Assembly (NCBI GenBank): GCA_013813145.1
Contig: JACCSE010000312.1
Span: 1 to 9,893 of the forward strand
From: Gemmatimonadales bacterium
GTDB lineage: Bacteria > Gemmatimonadota > Gemmatimonadetes > Gemmatimonadales > GWC2-71-9
DNA length: 9,893 nucleotides
Direction: 5' to 3'
Position numbers and translations under genes: made by a program. The notes beneath the pieces were generated by a model. It was given only the letters and a program-made list of their open reading frames with translations, had not been told where the DNA came from and ran no database searches. Shown here in pieces: positions 1-7,048 of the stretch (the stretch's first letter is position 1; every line of letters starts with the position of its first letter).

Positions 1-3000
1 AGCCGTGGCTCTGGCTCACGATGCCGTACACGGTGGCAAGACCCAGGCCCGTGCCCTGGCCTACCTCCTTGGTGGTGAAGAACGGCTCGAAGATGTGCGG
101 CAGATCCGCCGGCGGAATACCGACGCCGGCGTCGGTCACCGCGAGCTGCGCGTAGCGTCCTGGCTCAGTAGTGCCTGCGGCGGACAGCGGCTCGTGCCCG
201 CTCACCTCGTGGACGGCAGTCCGCAGCGTTAGTCGTCCCCCCTCGGGCATGGCGTCGCGCGCGTTGATCGCCAGGTTCATGAGCACCTGAAGGAGCTGCG
301 CCCGGTCCGCCCGAACCCACAACGGCTGGGGCAGCAGCTCCAGCACCATCTCGATGTTAGTGCCGATGAGACGCTGCAAAAGCGACTGCCCATCGGTTAC
401 GGCGGCGTTGAGGTCGAGCGTCTCGGGCTGCAGTACCTGCTGGCGGCTGAAGGCCAGGAGGTGGCGGGTGAGGCCGGCCATTCGCTCGGTTGCCTTCTGG
501 ATCTCCTCGAGGTCCTGTCGAGCCCTGCTGCCGAGCCCCGGGTCCTGCGCCACAAAGCTGGCGAAGCCACTTACACCCTGAAGCTGGTTGTTGAAGTCAT
601 GGGCGATCCCGCCCGCGAGCCGGCCGACGGCCTCCATCTTGGCAGCTTGACGCAAACGCTCCTGGGATTCCGCGACCTTGGCCTGGGCAAAGACCTGGGC
701 AGAGATGTCCCGGAAATAGCACACTACTCCGTAGCGGCCTCCCGGAAGCTGGATGCGGTTGATCTGCCACTCATAGTACTCGGTGACCCCGCGATCAAGG
801 CGCTGTTCGATTTGCTCGGGAGTGGCGTACGGTTCGCCGGTTTCGAGTGTGTGGCGAAATAGCCGGACGACCTCATCAGCGTACACTTTGGGCCACAGCA
901 CGTGGATCACTTCATCAAAATCACGGCCGATCAGATCAGGGATATCGCCGAAGACAGGAAGCGCAGTTGGGTTCACCTCGATGATCCGGAAAGCGTCATC
1001 AATCAGATAGACGCCGAGGGGAGCCTCCGCGAGAAGTGTCTCGAACTGGGCGGTCTGCCGGCGGAGTGCCTCCTCCGCCCGCTTGCGGTCGGTGATGTCG
1101 ACCACCACCGCGACCCACTCCTGGCTCTCCCCGGTGGCACTCCGCAGCGCGTTGACACTGCTCGTGGCCCACAGTGTTGAGCCGTCTTTGCGGCGGTATT
1201 TCTCCTCGATCACGAAGTCGGGCCCACCCTCAGCTAGGCGGCCAAACGCATCGAGCGTGGACGCGAGGCTGTCCGGATGGGCGACGTCGGCGATGCTCAT
1301 CCGCAACAACTCCGTCTCGCTATACCCGAGCATCTCGCACCAGCGCTGATTCACGAGCGTCATGCGACCGGTGGCGTCGGCCTGGACCACGCCGACGGTG
1401 GCTTGGCTGACGATGGTGCGGAATCGCTGCTCGCTCTCGCGAAGCGCCGCGGCCGCCTGCCGCCGCACCCGCGCTACCTCGAGCGTCGCGCCGACTCGTG
1501 CCAGGAGCTCTCGGGCGGAGAAGGGCTTCACCAGGTAATCGTCGGCACCAGCCTGGAGCCCCTCGACGCGCGACTCCTCTCCGGCCCGCGCCGACAGCAG
1601 GATGATGGGCAGTTCGTGGGTACGCGCGTCCGCCCGAAGCGCTTGGAGGAGCGTGAATCCATCGAGGCCGGGCATCATGACATCACTCAACAGAAGGTCG
1701 GGCGGGTCGGCCGTAGCCTGGGCGAATGCGACGCGGCCGTCGGCAACTGTCTCGACCGACCAGCGCGCCCCGAGCAGGCGCCCGACGTACTCGCGCATGT
1801 CAGGGTTGTCATCGGCGAAGAGAATGCGTGCCGGGGCAGACGAGGCCGGCCCCTGCCGTTGCCCGGCGTGAATGCCGGGGAGAAGGTCGCCGTCGGTGGC
1901 TTCCTCGGTGAGCGGGTCGGCTGGGAGCCAGCGCAGGGCTTCCTCGACGAACGCTGCCGGCCCCGCACCGAGGGGTGTGACCGTGCGGGGGGGAATGACG
2001 CGGCTGGGCGGCAGGTGTGCGCTGCCCGCCGGCAGTGTGACGCTGAACGTCGTGCCACTGCCGACCTCACTGGTGAGGGCGACCTGCCCGCCATGGAGCT
2101 TCACCAGCTCGTGTACCAGCGCGAGCCCGATGCCGGTGCCCTCCTGGGTGCGGGCGCGCGCGTTCTGCACCTGGCGGAAACGCTCGAAGACGTGGGGCAG
2201 CTCTTCCGGAGCAATGCCGGTGCCGGTATCGCTCACGCTGAGGGTGACCAGGCCGTCCTGCCGCCGCAACACCACACCAATCTCACCCTCGAACGTGAAC
2301 TTGAAGGCGTTGGAGAGGAGATTGAGAACGATCTTCTCCCACATCCCCCGGTCCACGTAGACCGGCGTGGGGAGGGCGCGGCAGTCCACGACGAGGCGGA
2401 GCCCGGCCCGCTCGATGGCCGGGCGGAAGGTGCCGGCAAGGTCGGATGTCAGCCCGGCGAGGTCCACCGGCTCGTACTGCGCCTCGACCCGGCCTGCCTC
2501 GAGGCGCGAGAAGTCGAGCAGCGAGTTCACCAGCTTGAGGAGCCGAAGCGCGTTGCGGCGGGCGAGCGTGACGTGGTCGCGTGCGACTGCCGGAAGGTCC
2601 GGCGTATCCAGCAGATCCTCGAGAGGCCCCAGCATGAGTGTCAAGGGCGTGCGGAACTCATGGCTCACGTTGCTGAAGAACGCCGTTTTCGCCCGATCCA
2701 GCTCAACGAGCGCCTCGGCGCGCTCCTGGGCCAGGGAGTACGCCTGGGCATTCGCCATGGCGATGGACAAGTGGCTGGCGGCGAACTCCGCGAAGGCGCG
2801 GTAGTCATCGTCGAGCGCGCGCGCGGCGCTCACGCCGATTACCAGCACGCCAAGCGGCTGGGCCTCGGCTGCCCCGGTGAGAGGCACCACGATCGCGCTC
2901 GACGCCGGCTGCGGCCAACGCCCGCCAGGGAGGAGACCCACCCATTCAGCCATGTTTTCGGCAACCACCGCGGTTCTCGTGCGAAGCGCCGCCGCGATGG

Positions 3001-3778
3001 GCCATGGCACGGCATCCGGCGCAGCCTCGTCCAAGGAGACCAGTATCGGCGCCGCCGGCACCCCCGGCTCCAGCCGGACGGCCTCAGCCAGCTTGACCCG
3101 CCGACCTTCGACCTCGAGGGCGTACAGGAGTGCGAATGGCACGTCCGCATCGTTGTCGGCGAGGACGGCTGCAGCCCGCGAGCACGCCTCGGGGACAGAC
3201 TTTGCCTCGCTGGCCTGCGCGGCGAGCCTCCGTAGCGTCTCGCGCCGGCGCTCGGCGAGGACGCGCCCAGTGGTTTCGTTGACCGCGGCGAACACGCCGC
3301 CGACTTCACCGGAGTCGAGCCGGATGGGGCTGTACGAATAGGTGAAGTACGCCTCTTCCAGATACCCGTAGCGGTCGAGCACAAGGAGCTGATCGTCCTC
3401 CCAGGTCGCGCGGCCAGAGGCGAGCACCTGCGCGAACATCGGGCCGATGATGTGCCAGATCTCCGGCCAGACCTCGCGCCCAGGCGCACCGAGCGCCTGT
3501 GGGTGCTTGGTGGCGCCGAGCACCGGCCGCCACGCGTCGTTGTATAGCAGGCGGAGCTCCGGGCCCCACCAGAGCACGATGGGAAAGCGGGAGGTGAGGC
3601 AGATGCGGACCGCGGTCTTCAGGCTGGAGGGCCATTCGGCGGGTGGGCCGAGGGGTGTAGCGCCCCAGTCATGCAGACGCATCAGCTCGCCCATTTCCCC
3701 ACCGCCGCTGAACAGGTCAGCGTCGTCCGTCCGGGGACCAGGATCGGCAGGTGGATTCATTGCAGTCGGAATCGCCAT
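1..3778 (-). CDS. Double-kinase hybrid sensor histidine kinase/response regulator (3' end outside window)
   Basis: A soluble multi-domain signalling kinase; at least 1259 residues are visible and the frame is open to the left edge. Reading the complement gives, in order: a PAS-like domain (about 30-170, with LLYNDAWRPVLG); a GAF-like domain (about 185-345); HisKA with HEFRTPL (phospho-acceptor His373); HATPase with N box NLLSNAF (Asn490), DTGTGI (Asp517) and GTGIGLAL (from about 547); a receiver domain with Asp656/Asp657, phospho-acceptor Asp699 in SDVMMPGLDG and Lys751 in LVKPF; two PAS domains (about 780-895 and 905-1030); a second kinase core with AHDFNN (His1060), N box (Asn1172), DAGVGI (Asp1216) and GTGLGLAT. 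No transmembrane segment is seen, so it is probably cytoplasmic. The start is the ATG at 3778; an in-frame TGA lies ten codons upstream, and ATG 3760 is the alternative. No clear Shine-Dalgarno is visible. The signal is unknown. A further receiver domain may lie beyond the edge. The domain calls are firm; the role is inferred from the family. Confidence 0.93.
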   Translation of the reverse strand, partial: MAIPTAMNPPADPGPRTDDADLFSGGGEMGELMRLHDWGATPLGPPAEWPSSLKTAVRICLTSRFPIVLWWGPELRLLYNDAWRPVLGATKHPQALGAPGREVWPEIWHIIGPMFAQVLASGRATWEDDQLLVLDRYGYLEEAYFTYSYSPIRLDSGEVGGVFAAVNETTGRVLAERRRETLRRLAAQASEAKSVPEACSRAAAVLADNDADVPFALLYALEVEGRRVKLAEAVRLEPGVPAAPILVSLDEAAPDAVPWPIAAALRTRTAVVAENMAEWVGLLPGGRWPQPASSAIVVPLTGAAEAQPLGVLVIGVSAARALDDDYRAFAEFAASHLSIAMANAQAYSLAQERAEALVELDRAKTAFFSNVSHEFRTPLTLMLGPLEDLLDTPDLPAVARDHVTLARRNALRLLKLVNSLLDFSRLEAGRVEAQYEPVDLAGLTSDLAGTFRPAIERAGLRLVVDCRALPTPVYVDRGMWEKIVLNLLSNAFKFTFEGEIGVVLRRQDGLVTLSVSDTGTGIAPEELPHVFERFRQVQNARARTQEGTGIGLALVHELVKLHGGQVALTSEVGSGTTFSVTLPAGSAHLPPSRVIPPRTVTPLGAGPAAFVEEALRWLPADPLTEEATDGDLLPGIHAGQRQGPASSAPARILFADDNPDMREYVGRLLGARWSVETVADGRVAFAQATADPPDLLLSDVMMPGLDGFTLLQALRADARTHELPIILLSARAGEESRVEGLQAGADDYLVKPFSARELLARVGATLEVARVRRQAAAALRESEQRFRTIVSQATVGVVQADATGRMTLVNQRWCEMLGYSETELLRMSIADVAHPDSLASTLDAFGRLAEGGPDFVIEEKYRRKDGSTLWATSSVNALRSATGESQEWVAVVVDITDRKRAEEALRRQTAQFETLLAEAPLGVYLIDDAFRIIEVNPTALPVFGDIPDLIGRDFDEVIHVLWPKVYADEVVRLFRHTLETGEPYATPEQIEQRLDRGVTEYYEWQINRIQLPGGRYGVVCYFRDISAQVFAQAKVAESQERLRQAAKMEAVGRLAGGIAHDFNNQLQGVSGFASFVAQDPGLGSRARQDLEEIQKATERMAGLTRHLLAFSRQQVLQPETLDLNAAVTDGQSLLQRLIGTNIEMVLELLPQPLWVRADRAQLLQVLMNLAINARDAMPEGGRLTLRTAVHEVSGHEPLSAAGTTEPGRYAQLAVTDAGVGIPPADLPHIFEPFFTTKEVGQGTGLGLATVYGIVSQSHG

Positions 3779-3798
3779 GGGGTCGCCATAGATTGCTG

Positions 3799-3822
3799 CA
3801 GTTGCACTTCAGCTCGCAACTG
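3799..3822. promoter_or_regulatory. Inverted repeat CAGTTGC-N10-GCAACTG before the sensor kinase gene
   Basis: A perfect 7-bp inverted repeat with a 10-base spacer lies about 20 bases upstream of the ATG at 3778. It would fall inside the leader if the candidate promoter at 3879-3907 is used. It could be an operator for a dimeric regulator or a small mRNA hairpin. The symmetry is read directly; any function is inferred. Confidence 0.3.
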
Positions 3823-3878
3823 GTCCTCTGCGCGCGCGGAGCCTGTTTCTGTATGGCCACCCGAACGGGGTGAGGATC

Positions 3879-3907
3879 ATTAAAGCCAACCGCCGGCTAT
3901 CGAACAA
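3879..3907 (-). promoter_or_regulatory. Candidate sigma70-type promoter for the sensor kinase gene
   Basis: On the minus strand TTGTTC (3907-3902) and TTTAAT (3884-3879) are separated by 17 bases. The -10 matches TATAAT at 5 of 6 positions and the -35 matches TTGACA at 3 of 6. It would give a leader of roughly 95 bases before the ATG at 3778. This is pattern matching in a GC-rich genome whose promoter consensus is not known, so it is tentative. Confidence 0.28.
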
Positions 3908-3924
3908 GCTCAACGTGAAGCGAA

Positions 3925-3945
3925 CCCCGGCGGCGTCGCCCGGGG
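3925..3945 (-). terminator. GC-rich stem-loop just after the aminotransferase stop
   Basis: CCCCGG and CCGGGG can pair (6 bp, 9-base loop), starting one base past the TAG stop of the aminotransferase gene. No U-run follows, so it does not qualify as a classical intrinsic terminator. It may protect the mRNA 3' end or mark the boundary before the kinase gene's own promoter. Confidence 0.25.
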
Positions 3946-3946
3946 C

Positions 3947-5209
3947 CTATCGCCCCGTTCGCACCATCTCCCGAATCCGCTCCATCCCCTCCACGACCAT
4001 CGGCTCCTCCGGCCCGAACGAGAAGCGCACGTAGTGCCGGAAGCGCGAGGGCCTACCGCTCCGCCGCTTACCCGGGTTCACGTCGAAGAACTCGCCGGGC
4101 ACCGTAATGACCTGCCGCTCCAGCGCCGCACGGAAAAACGACATCCCGTCGTCGATCCCATTTGGGAGACCGGAAACGTCGCCCCAGCAGTAGAACGTCC
4201 CTTCCGGCTCCAAGTCGAACCGTACACCTACCTCGCGGAGTCCCCGGGTCAGGATTGCCCGCTTCCGCAGGAACGCGTCGCGAATGGCGCGGGTCTCCGA
4301 CTCTACGTGCTCAGCCGAGAGGAGCGGCACGGCGGAGCGCTGAAGCGGTTTGCTCCCTCCACCATCGAGGAAGGAGCCGCTGCTGGAGACGGCCTCGATG
4401 ACCGCTTCGGGACCGACGATCCAGGTACAGCGCCAACCGGGATACCGCCAGTTCTTGGTGAGCCCGTCGAACAGCACGATCGGGTCGGCGTCCACGTCGT
4501 CTACGTAGCGCGCCGCCGAGACCAGGCCCGATCCATCGGGCGTGCCGGTCCACACGTAGTGCGAATAGAACTCGTCCACCAGGAGCGAACAGCCCAGCTC
4601 CCGCGCCAGCGCGACCCAGCCCTGAAGCTCGTCGCCCTGAATCACCCTTCCGGTAGGATTGCACGGGTTGGAGAGCAGCAGGGCGGAGAGCCCGCGCCCG
4701 GTGATCTCGCGGCGCAGGTCGTCGAGGCTGAAGTGGTAGCCTCGTTCGCCCTCCAGCAGGATCGGGATCGAGGTGAAGAGCTTGAAGATGTCGAGCAGCT
4801 CCTCGTACGCGGTATAGTCGGGGAGGAAGTGGCCCAGGTTTACCTGCCCGAGCGCCGCCACCGCGCGAGTGAGCGAGGCGCGTCCGCCACCGCAGATGCA
4901 GACGTTCCGCTCGGTGTAGCGCGACCGGCGGTCCCGCCGGTAGAGCTGGTTGTACAGCTCGGCGACGGCGCGCCGCAGCTCCCAGATGCCGGGCACCGGC
5001 GCGTAGTCCTGATCGTTCAGCCCAATCTCGACCTGGTGCACCCTGGTCGGCGCCCCGGGGAGCGGCCCGGTCTCCGGCTGGCCCTGGCCCAGGTTGCACC
5101 AGCCCGGCTGGCCGTAGCGGTAGCCGCGCTGCGCCGCCTCGGCCATGACGTAGATGACGCCGGTGAACGGCACCGGGCGAAAGCCGGGAATGGACGGGGC
5201 TGGAGACAT
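3947..5209 (-). CDS. Class I/II-fold PLP-dependent aminotransferase
   Basis: A 420-residue fold-type I PLP enzyme, close to the usual length of aspartate/aromatic aminotransferase relatives, expected in the cytosol. Visible landmarks are SNPCNPTG (180-187, with Asn184 matching the cofactor-binding Asn), DEFYSHY (212-218; Asp212 for the pyridine nitrogen, Tyr215), the Schiff-base lysine Lys252 in LTKNWRYPGWR with Arg260 for the cofactor phosphate, and Arg395 in HYVRFSFG, where the family binds the substrate carboxylate. All key catalytic positions are present, so it should transfer amino groups. The substrate cannot be read from sequence. The lysine motif TKNWRYPGWR differs from the common SKxxxxPGxRxG, so I avoid naming aspC or a similar gene. 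The ATG at 5209 keeps the N-terminal GFRPVPFTGVIYVM segment; no strong Shine-Dalgarno is seen. A small peptide gene ends 44 bases upstream on the same strand, and the two are probably co-transcribed. Confidence 0.92.
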   Translation of the reverse strand: MSPAPSIPGFRPVPFTGVIYVMAEAAQRGYRYGQPGWCNLGQGQPETGPLPGAPTRVHQVEIGLNDQDYAPVPGIWELRRAVAELYNQLYRRDRRSRYTERNVCICGGGRASLTRAVAALGQVNLGHFLPDYTAYEELLDIFKLFTSIPILLEGERGYHFSLDDLRREITGRGLSALLLSNPCNPTGRVIQGDELQGWVALARELGCSLLVDEFYSHYVWTGTPDGSGLVSAARYVDDVDADPIVLFDGLTKNWRYPGWRCTWIVGPEAVIEAVSSSGSFLDGGGSKPLQRSAVPLLSAEHVESETRAIRDAFLRKRAILTRGLREVGVRFDLEPEGTFYCWGDVSGLPNGIDDGMSFFRAALERQVITVPGEFFDVNPGKRRSGRPSRFRHYVRFSFGPEEPMVVEGMERIREMVRTGR

Positions 5210-5233
5210 AGGGCTGAAGCGTACAGCGGGTTG

Positions 5234-5256
5234 TGAGCGCCGCGGTAGGGCGCTCA
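5234..5256 (-). promoter_or_regulatory. Perfect 8-bp hairpin between the small peptide gene and the aminotransferase gene
   Basis: TGAGCGCC and GGCGCTCA form a perfect 8-bp stem around a 7-base loop. The peptide's TGA stop codon is the first three bases of the stem on the transcribed strand, and the aminotransferase ATG is 24 bases beyond the stem. There is no U-run. A hairpin in this position can act as a partial terminator, an RNA-processing site or a 3' stabiliser that unbalances expression of two co-transcribed genes. The structure is seen; the role is inferred. Confidence 0.4.
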
Positions 5257-5358
5257 GGACGGCAGCAACTTCTCGTCCGCGCTCTCACCACAGATCGCGC
5301 GGACCAGCGCGCCCGTCTGCAGTGCTTTGGCTAACAGCTCCTCGATCGTCGTCGCCAT
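5254..5358 (-). CDS. Probable 34-residue peptide gene upstream of the aminotransferase
   Basis: A short frame encoding MATTIEELLAKALQTGALVR followed by AICGESADEKLLPS. I do not recognise it. In favour of a real gene: a purine-rich Shine-Dalgarno (GAAGGGGG) lies about 6 bases before the ATG at 5358, 29 of 34 third codon positions are G or C, and an AT-rich stretch upstream (about 5393-5420) could hold a promoter. The first 20 residues look helical and amphipathic; a single Cys (residue 23) sits in a Gly/Ser/acidic tail. The aminotransferase follows 44 bases later on the same strand, with a hairpin overlapping the stop. Possible roles are a leader peptide, a small regulatory protein or a precursor peptide for modification; nothing here decides among them. 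It could also be a chance frame or a remnant of a longer gene. Confidence 0.5.
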   Translation of the reverse strand: MATTIEELLAKALQTGALVRAICGESADEKLLPS

Positions 5359-5427
5359 GGTCGGGCCCCCTTCAGTCCCTGATTCCTAATGGGGTCCAAG
5401 TAATTCAGTTTAACAGTTGTGCGGCTG

Positions 5428-5467
5428 TTTACCACGAAGGCACCAAGAGCACGAAGGACACGAAGGG
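5428..5467 (+). repeat. CACGAAGG-type intergenic tandem repeat
   Basis: Four imperfect units of about 9 bases built on CACGAAGGC, CACCAAGAG, CACGAAGGA and CACGAAGGG run through this stretch. Similar CACGAAGG arrays recur between genes in many GC-rich environmental genomes and yield spurious peptides such as TTKAPRARRTRR or HEGHEG. It lies between the divergent peptide gene and the lipoprotein gene, and is best read as a non-coding dispersed repeat. Copy number elsewhere in the genome cannot be seen here. Confidence 0.6.
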
Positions 5468-5598
5468 TACAACCAACCAACACCTCATTCTCGATCTTTT
5501 CCAAGCGGAATGAGACGAATGGTGACCCCCCTTGGGATCATTCAAGGCGAACGATCACCGCTGCTTGCCGAACCGGCGGGTCCCCGGTACCCTGCTGC
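5468..5598 (+). other. Upstream region of the serine hydrolase gene
   Basis: Together with 5359-5427 this forms a 240-base divergent intergenic region. I see no convincing -35/-10 pair for the plus-strand gene, no strong Shine-Dalgarno immediately before its ATG (the bases are CCGGTACCCTGCTGC) and no further repeat. A frame continues upstream to 5419, but it runs through the tandem repeat and should not be taken as the coding start. Confidence 0.4.
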
Positions 5599-6540
5599 AT
5601 GCCGAACACAGTCATCAGATGCTTCACCGCGGCCACCATCCTGACCGTGGCCTGCGGCGGCCGCGCCGCGCCGGACGTGGAACCCGACCCGGAACTTCAG
5701 CGCGGCTTGGAGCGGCTCGCGGGGGAGGTTCGCGGCATCGTCGGGATCTACGTGCGCCACCTCCGCACCGGCCGGAGCGCCGCGATCCGCGCCGAAGAAG
5801 CGTTCCCGACCGCGAGCATGGTCAAAGTCCCCATTCTGATCGGCACGTTCGACGCGATCGCCCGGGGGCGGCTGTCGTTCGACCAACCTTTGGTCTACAC
5901 CGACTCGCTCCTCTACCCGGGTGAAGACCTGATCGGCGCCCTTGCCGACTCGGCAACCATCCCGCTGAGCAAGGCCGCCCTCCTCATGATCACCACGAGC
6001 GACAACACCGCGTCACTCTGGCTTCAGGGGCTCGTCGGTGGTGGCGCCATCAACGACTGGCTTGCGGCTCACGGCTTCGATTCCACCCGGGTAAACTCGC
6101 GGGTTCCGGGGCGGGAGGATGCGCGGAGCCGCCACGGATGGGGCCAGACCACGCCACGGGAGATGGCCGAGCTGCTGGTGCTGATCCGGGAAGGGCGGGC
6201 CGTGAGCCCCGCCGCCAGCCAGGAGATGTACCGTCATCTGACCCGCATCTATTGGACCGGAGAGGCACTCTCCCGGATCCCGCCCTGGGTGCAGGCCGCA
6301 TCCAAGCAGGGCGCCGTAGACCGATCGAAGTCGGAGGTCGTGCTGGTGAATGCCCCCTCGGGCGACTACGTCTTCTCCGTGATCACCAGGGAGCAAGAGG
6401 ACGAACGCTGGGAGGACGAGAACGAGGGCTACGTCCTGATTCGTCGCGTCTCCGAGTTGCTCTGGCGCACGTTCGAACCGGAGCTTCCCTGGACCCCGGC
6501 GCCCGGCGTGGACGCGTTCAAGCCGAGGGAGGAGGACTGA
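5599..6540 (+). CDS. Lipoprotein serine hydrolase of the class A beta-lactamase/DD-peptidase fold
   Basis: A 313-residue exported serine hydrolase. The N-terminus has Arg7, a hydrophobic stretch (8-18) and Cys19 in LTVAC, an acceptable though imperfect lipobox, so it is probably anchored in a membrane facing the periplasm. The penicillin-recognising motifs are in order: Ser73-Met-Val-Lys76 (catalytic SxxK in TASMVKVPIL), Ser134-Asp-Asn136 (SDN) and Lys236-Gln-Gly238 (KQG in place of KTG). The omega-loop ExxLN with its deacylating glutamate is not evident; that region reads RVPGREDARSRHGWGQTTP (168-186). A peptidoglycan peptidase, an esterase or a penicillin-binding relative therefore fits better than a true beta-lactamase, and resistance should not be inferred. 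The ATG at 5599 is chosen because it places the signal peptide at the N-terminus; upstream sequence in frame is repeat-derived. Its stop lies nine bases from that of the convergent methyltransferase gene. Confidence 0.85.
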   Translation: MPNTVIRCFTAATILTVACGGRAAPDVEPDPELQRGLERLAGEVRGIVGIYVRHLRTGRSAAIRAEEAFPTASMVKVPILIGTFDAIARGRLSFDQPLVYTDSLLYPGEDLIGALADSATIPLSKAALLMITTSDNTASLWLQGLVGGGAINDWLAAHGFDSTRVNSRVPGREDARSRHGWGQTTPREMAELLVLIREGRAVSPAASQEMYRHLTRIYWTGEALSRIPPWVQAASKQGAVDRSKSEVVLVNAPSGDYVFSVITREQEDERWEDENEGYVLIRRVSELLWRTFEPELPWTPAPGVDAFKPREED

Positions 6541-6549
6541 CGATTTCGC

Positions 6550-7041
6550 TCACAGGATCCGCCGCGGAACGTGGCGCATGTACGGCTCGTAGTGCGGATA
6601 TCTCGCCAGCAGCCAGCGCTCTTCCGCCCTTGACTTGGCGTCGAAGAACCTGAGCGCGACCAGCCCAAGCACCAGTCCGAGGGTCCAGTTGCTCCACGCC
6701 AGGGTGTAACCCGCGATCGCCAGTACGATGCCGAGATAGATCGGGTGGCGGACGCGGGCGTAGGCGCCCGCGACGACCAGCGGCGCGCCCGGCAGCGGCT
6801 CGGTTCCCGGAGTGAGGCTCGGCCCGAGCGACCTTGCGCCCCACACCGCCACACCGAGTCCCGCGACGAGAAGCACGCCGCCCAGCCACCGGATCGCATC
6901 CCGGTCTACCCGGTTCAGTACCGCGTTCACCTCGCCGAGATTGACGTGACGGGGGAGCAGCGGCGCGACCCCGCCGACGAATATCAGCAGCGCGATCTGG
7001 CCCCAAACCCAGGGGTCGCGGGCGGCCTTCGCGAGGTCCAT
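6550..7041 (-). CDS. ICMT/PEMT-like integral membrane methyltransferase
   Basis: A 163-residue membrane protein of the isoprenylcysteine carboxyl methyltransferase / phospholipid methyltransferase type, which uses S-adenosylmethionine at the membrane face. Hydrophobic segments lie at about 11-30, 52-68 and 101-133; the last is long enough for a helical hairpin. The signature is GAYARVRHPIYLG (92-104) followed by Glu140/Glu141, WLLARYPHYEPYMRHVPR to residue 160; RHPxYxG plus EE...L..RYP.Y..Y is the SAM-binding C-terminal pattern of this superfamily. The substrate is unknown; bacterial members methylate diverse lipids and small molecules, and prenylated cysteine is unlikely. The ATG at 7041 precedes the first hydrophobic segment and has no clear Shine-Dalgarno. 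The gene is convergent with the serine hydrolase gene and divergent from the flavoprotein gene, so it is probably transcribed alone. Confidence 0.82.
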   Translation of the reverse strand: MDLAKAARDPWVWGQIALLIFVGGVAPLLPRHVNLGEVNAVLNRVDRDAIRWLGGVLLVAGLGVAVWGARSLGPSLTPGTEPLPGAPLVVAGAYARVRHPIYLGIVLAIAGYTLAWSNWTLGLVLGLVALRFFDAKSRAEERWLLARYPHYEPYMRHVPRRIL

Positions 7042-7048
7042 AGCCCGA

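Noticed and set aside
1277..3235. 652-residue plus-strand open frame
   Set aside because: It lies entirely opposite the sensor kinase gene, has no recognisable domain, is rich in Arg/Gly/Glu/His as expected from a GC-rich antisense frame, and the minus strand carries unmistakable kinase and receiver motifs over the same bases.
2839..3489. 216-residue minus-strand frame and its neighbour at 3306-3635
   Set aside because: Both are out-of-frame readings of the sensor kinase's PAS/GAF region, with Arg/Ser/Pro-rich composition and no domain.
4034..5236. 400-residue plus-strand frame antisense to the aminotransferase
   Set aside because: The minus-strand frame has every PLP-enzyme motif; this one is its mirror and has none.
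4311..5291. 326-residue minus-strand frame overlapping the aminotransferase
   Set aside because: A one-base-shifted reading of the aminotransferase, with low-complexity Arg/Ala/Leu composition.
5419..5598. 60-residue N-terminal extension of the serine hydrolase frame
   Set aside because: It translates the intergenic CACGAAGG repeat and would bury the signal peptide and lipobox; the ATG at 5599 is preferred.
5599..6540. Antibiotic-resistance beta-lactamase call
   Set aside because: The fold motifs fit, but the omega-loop glutamate motif is absent and the third motif is KQG, so a resistance function is not supported by sequence.
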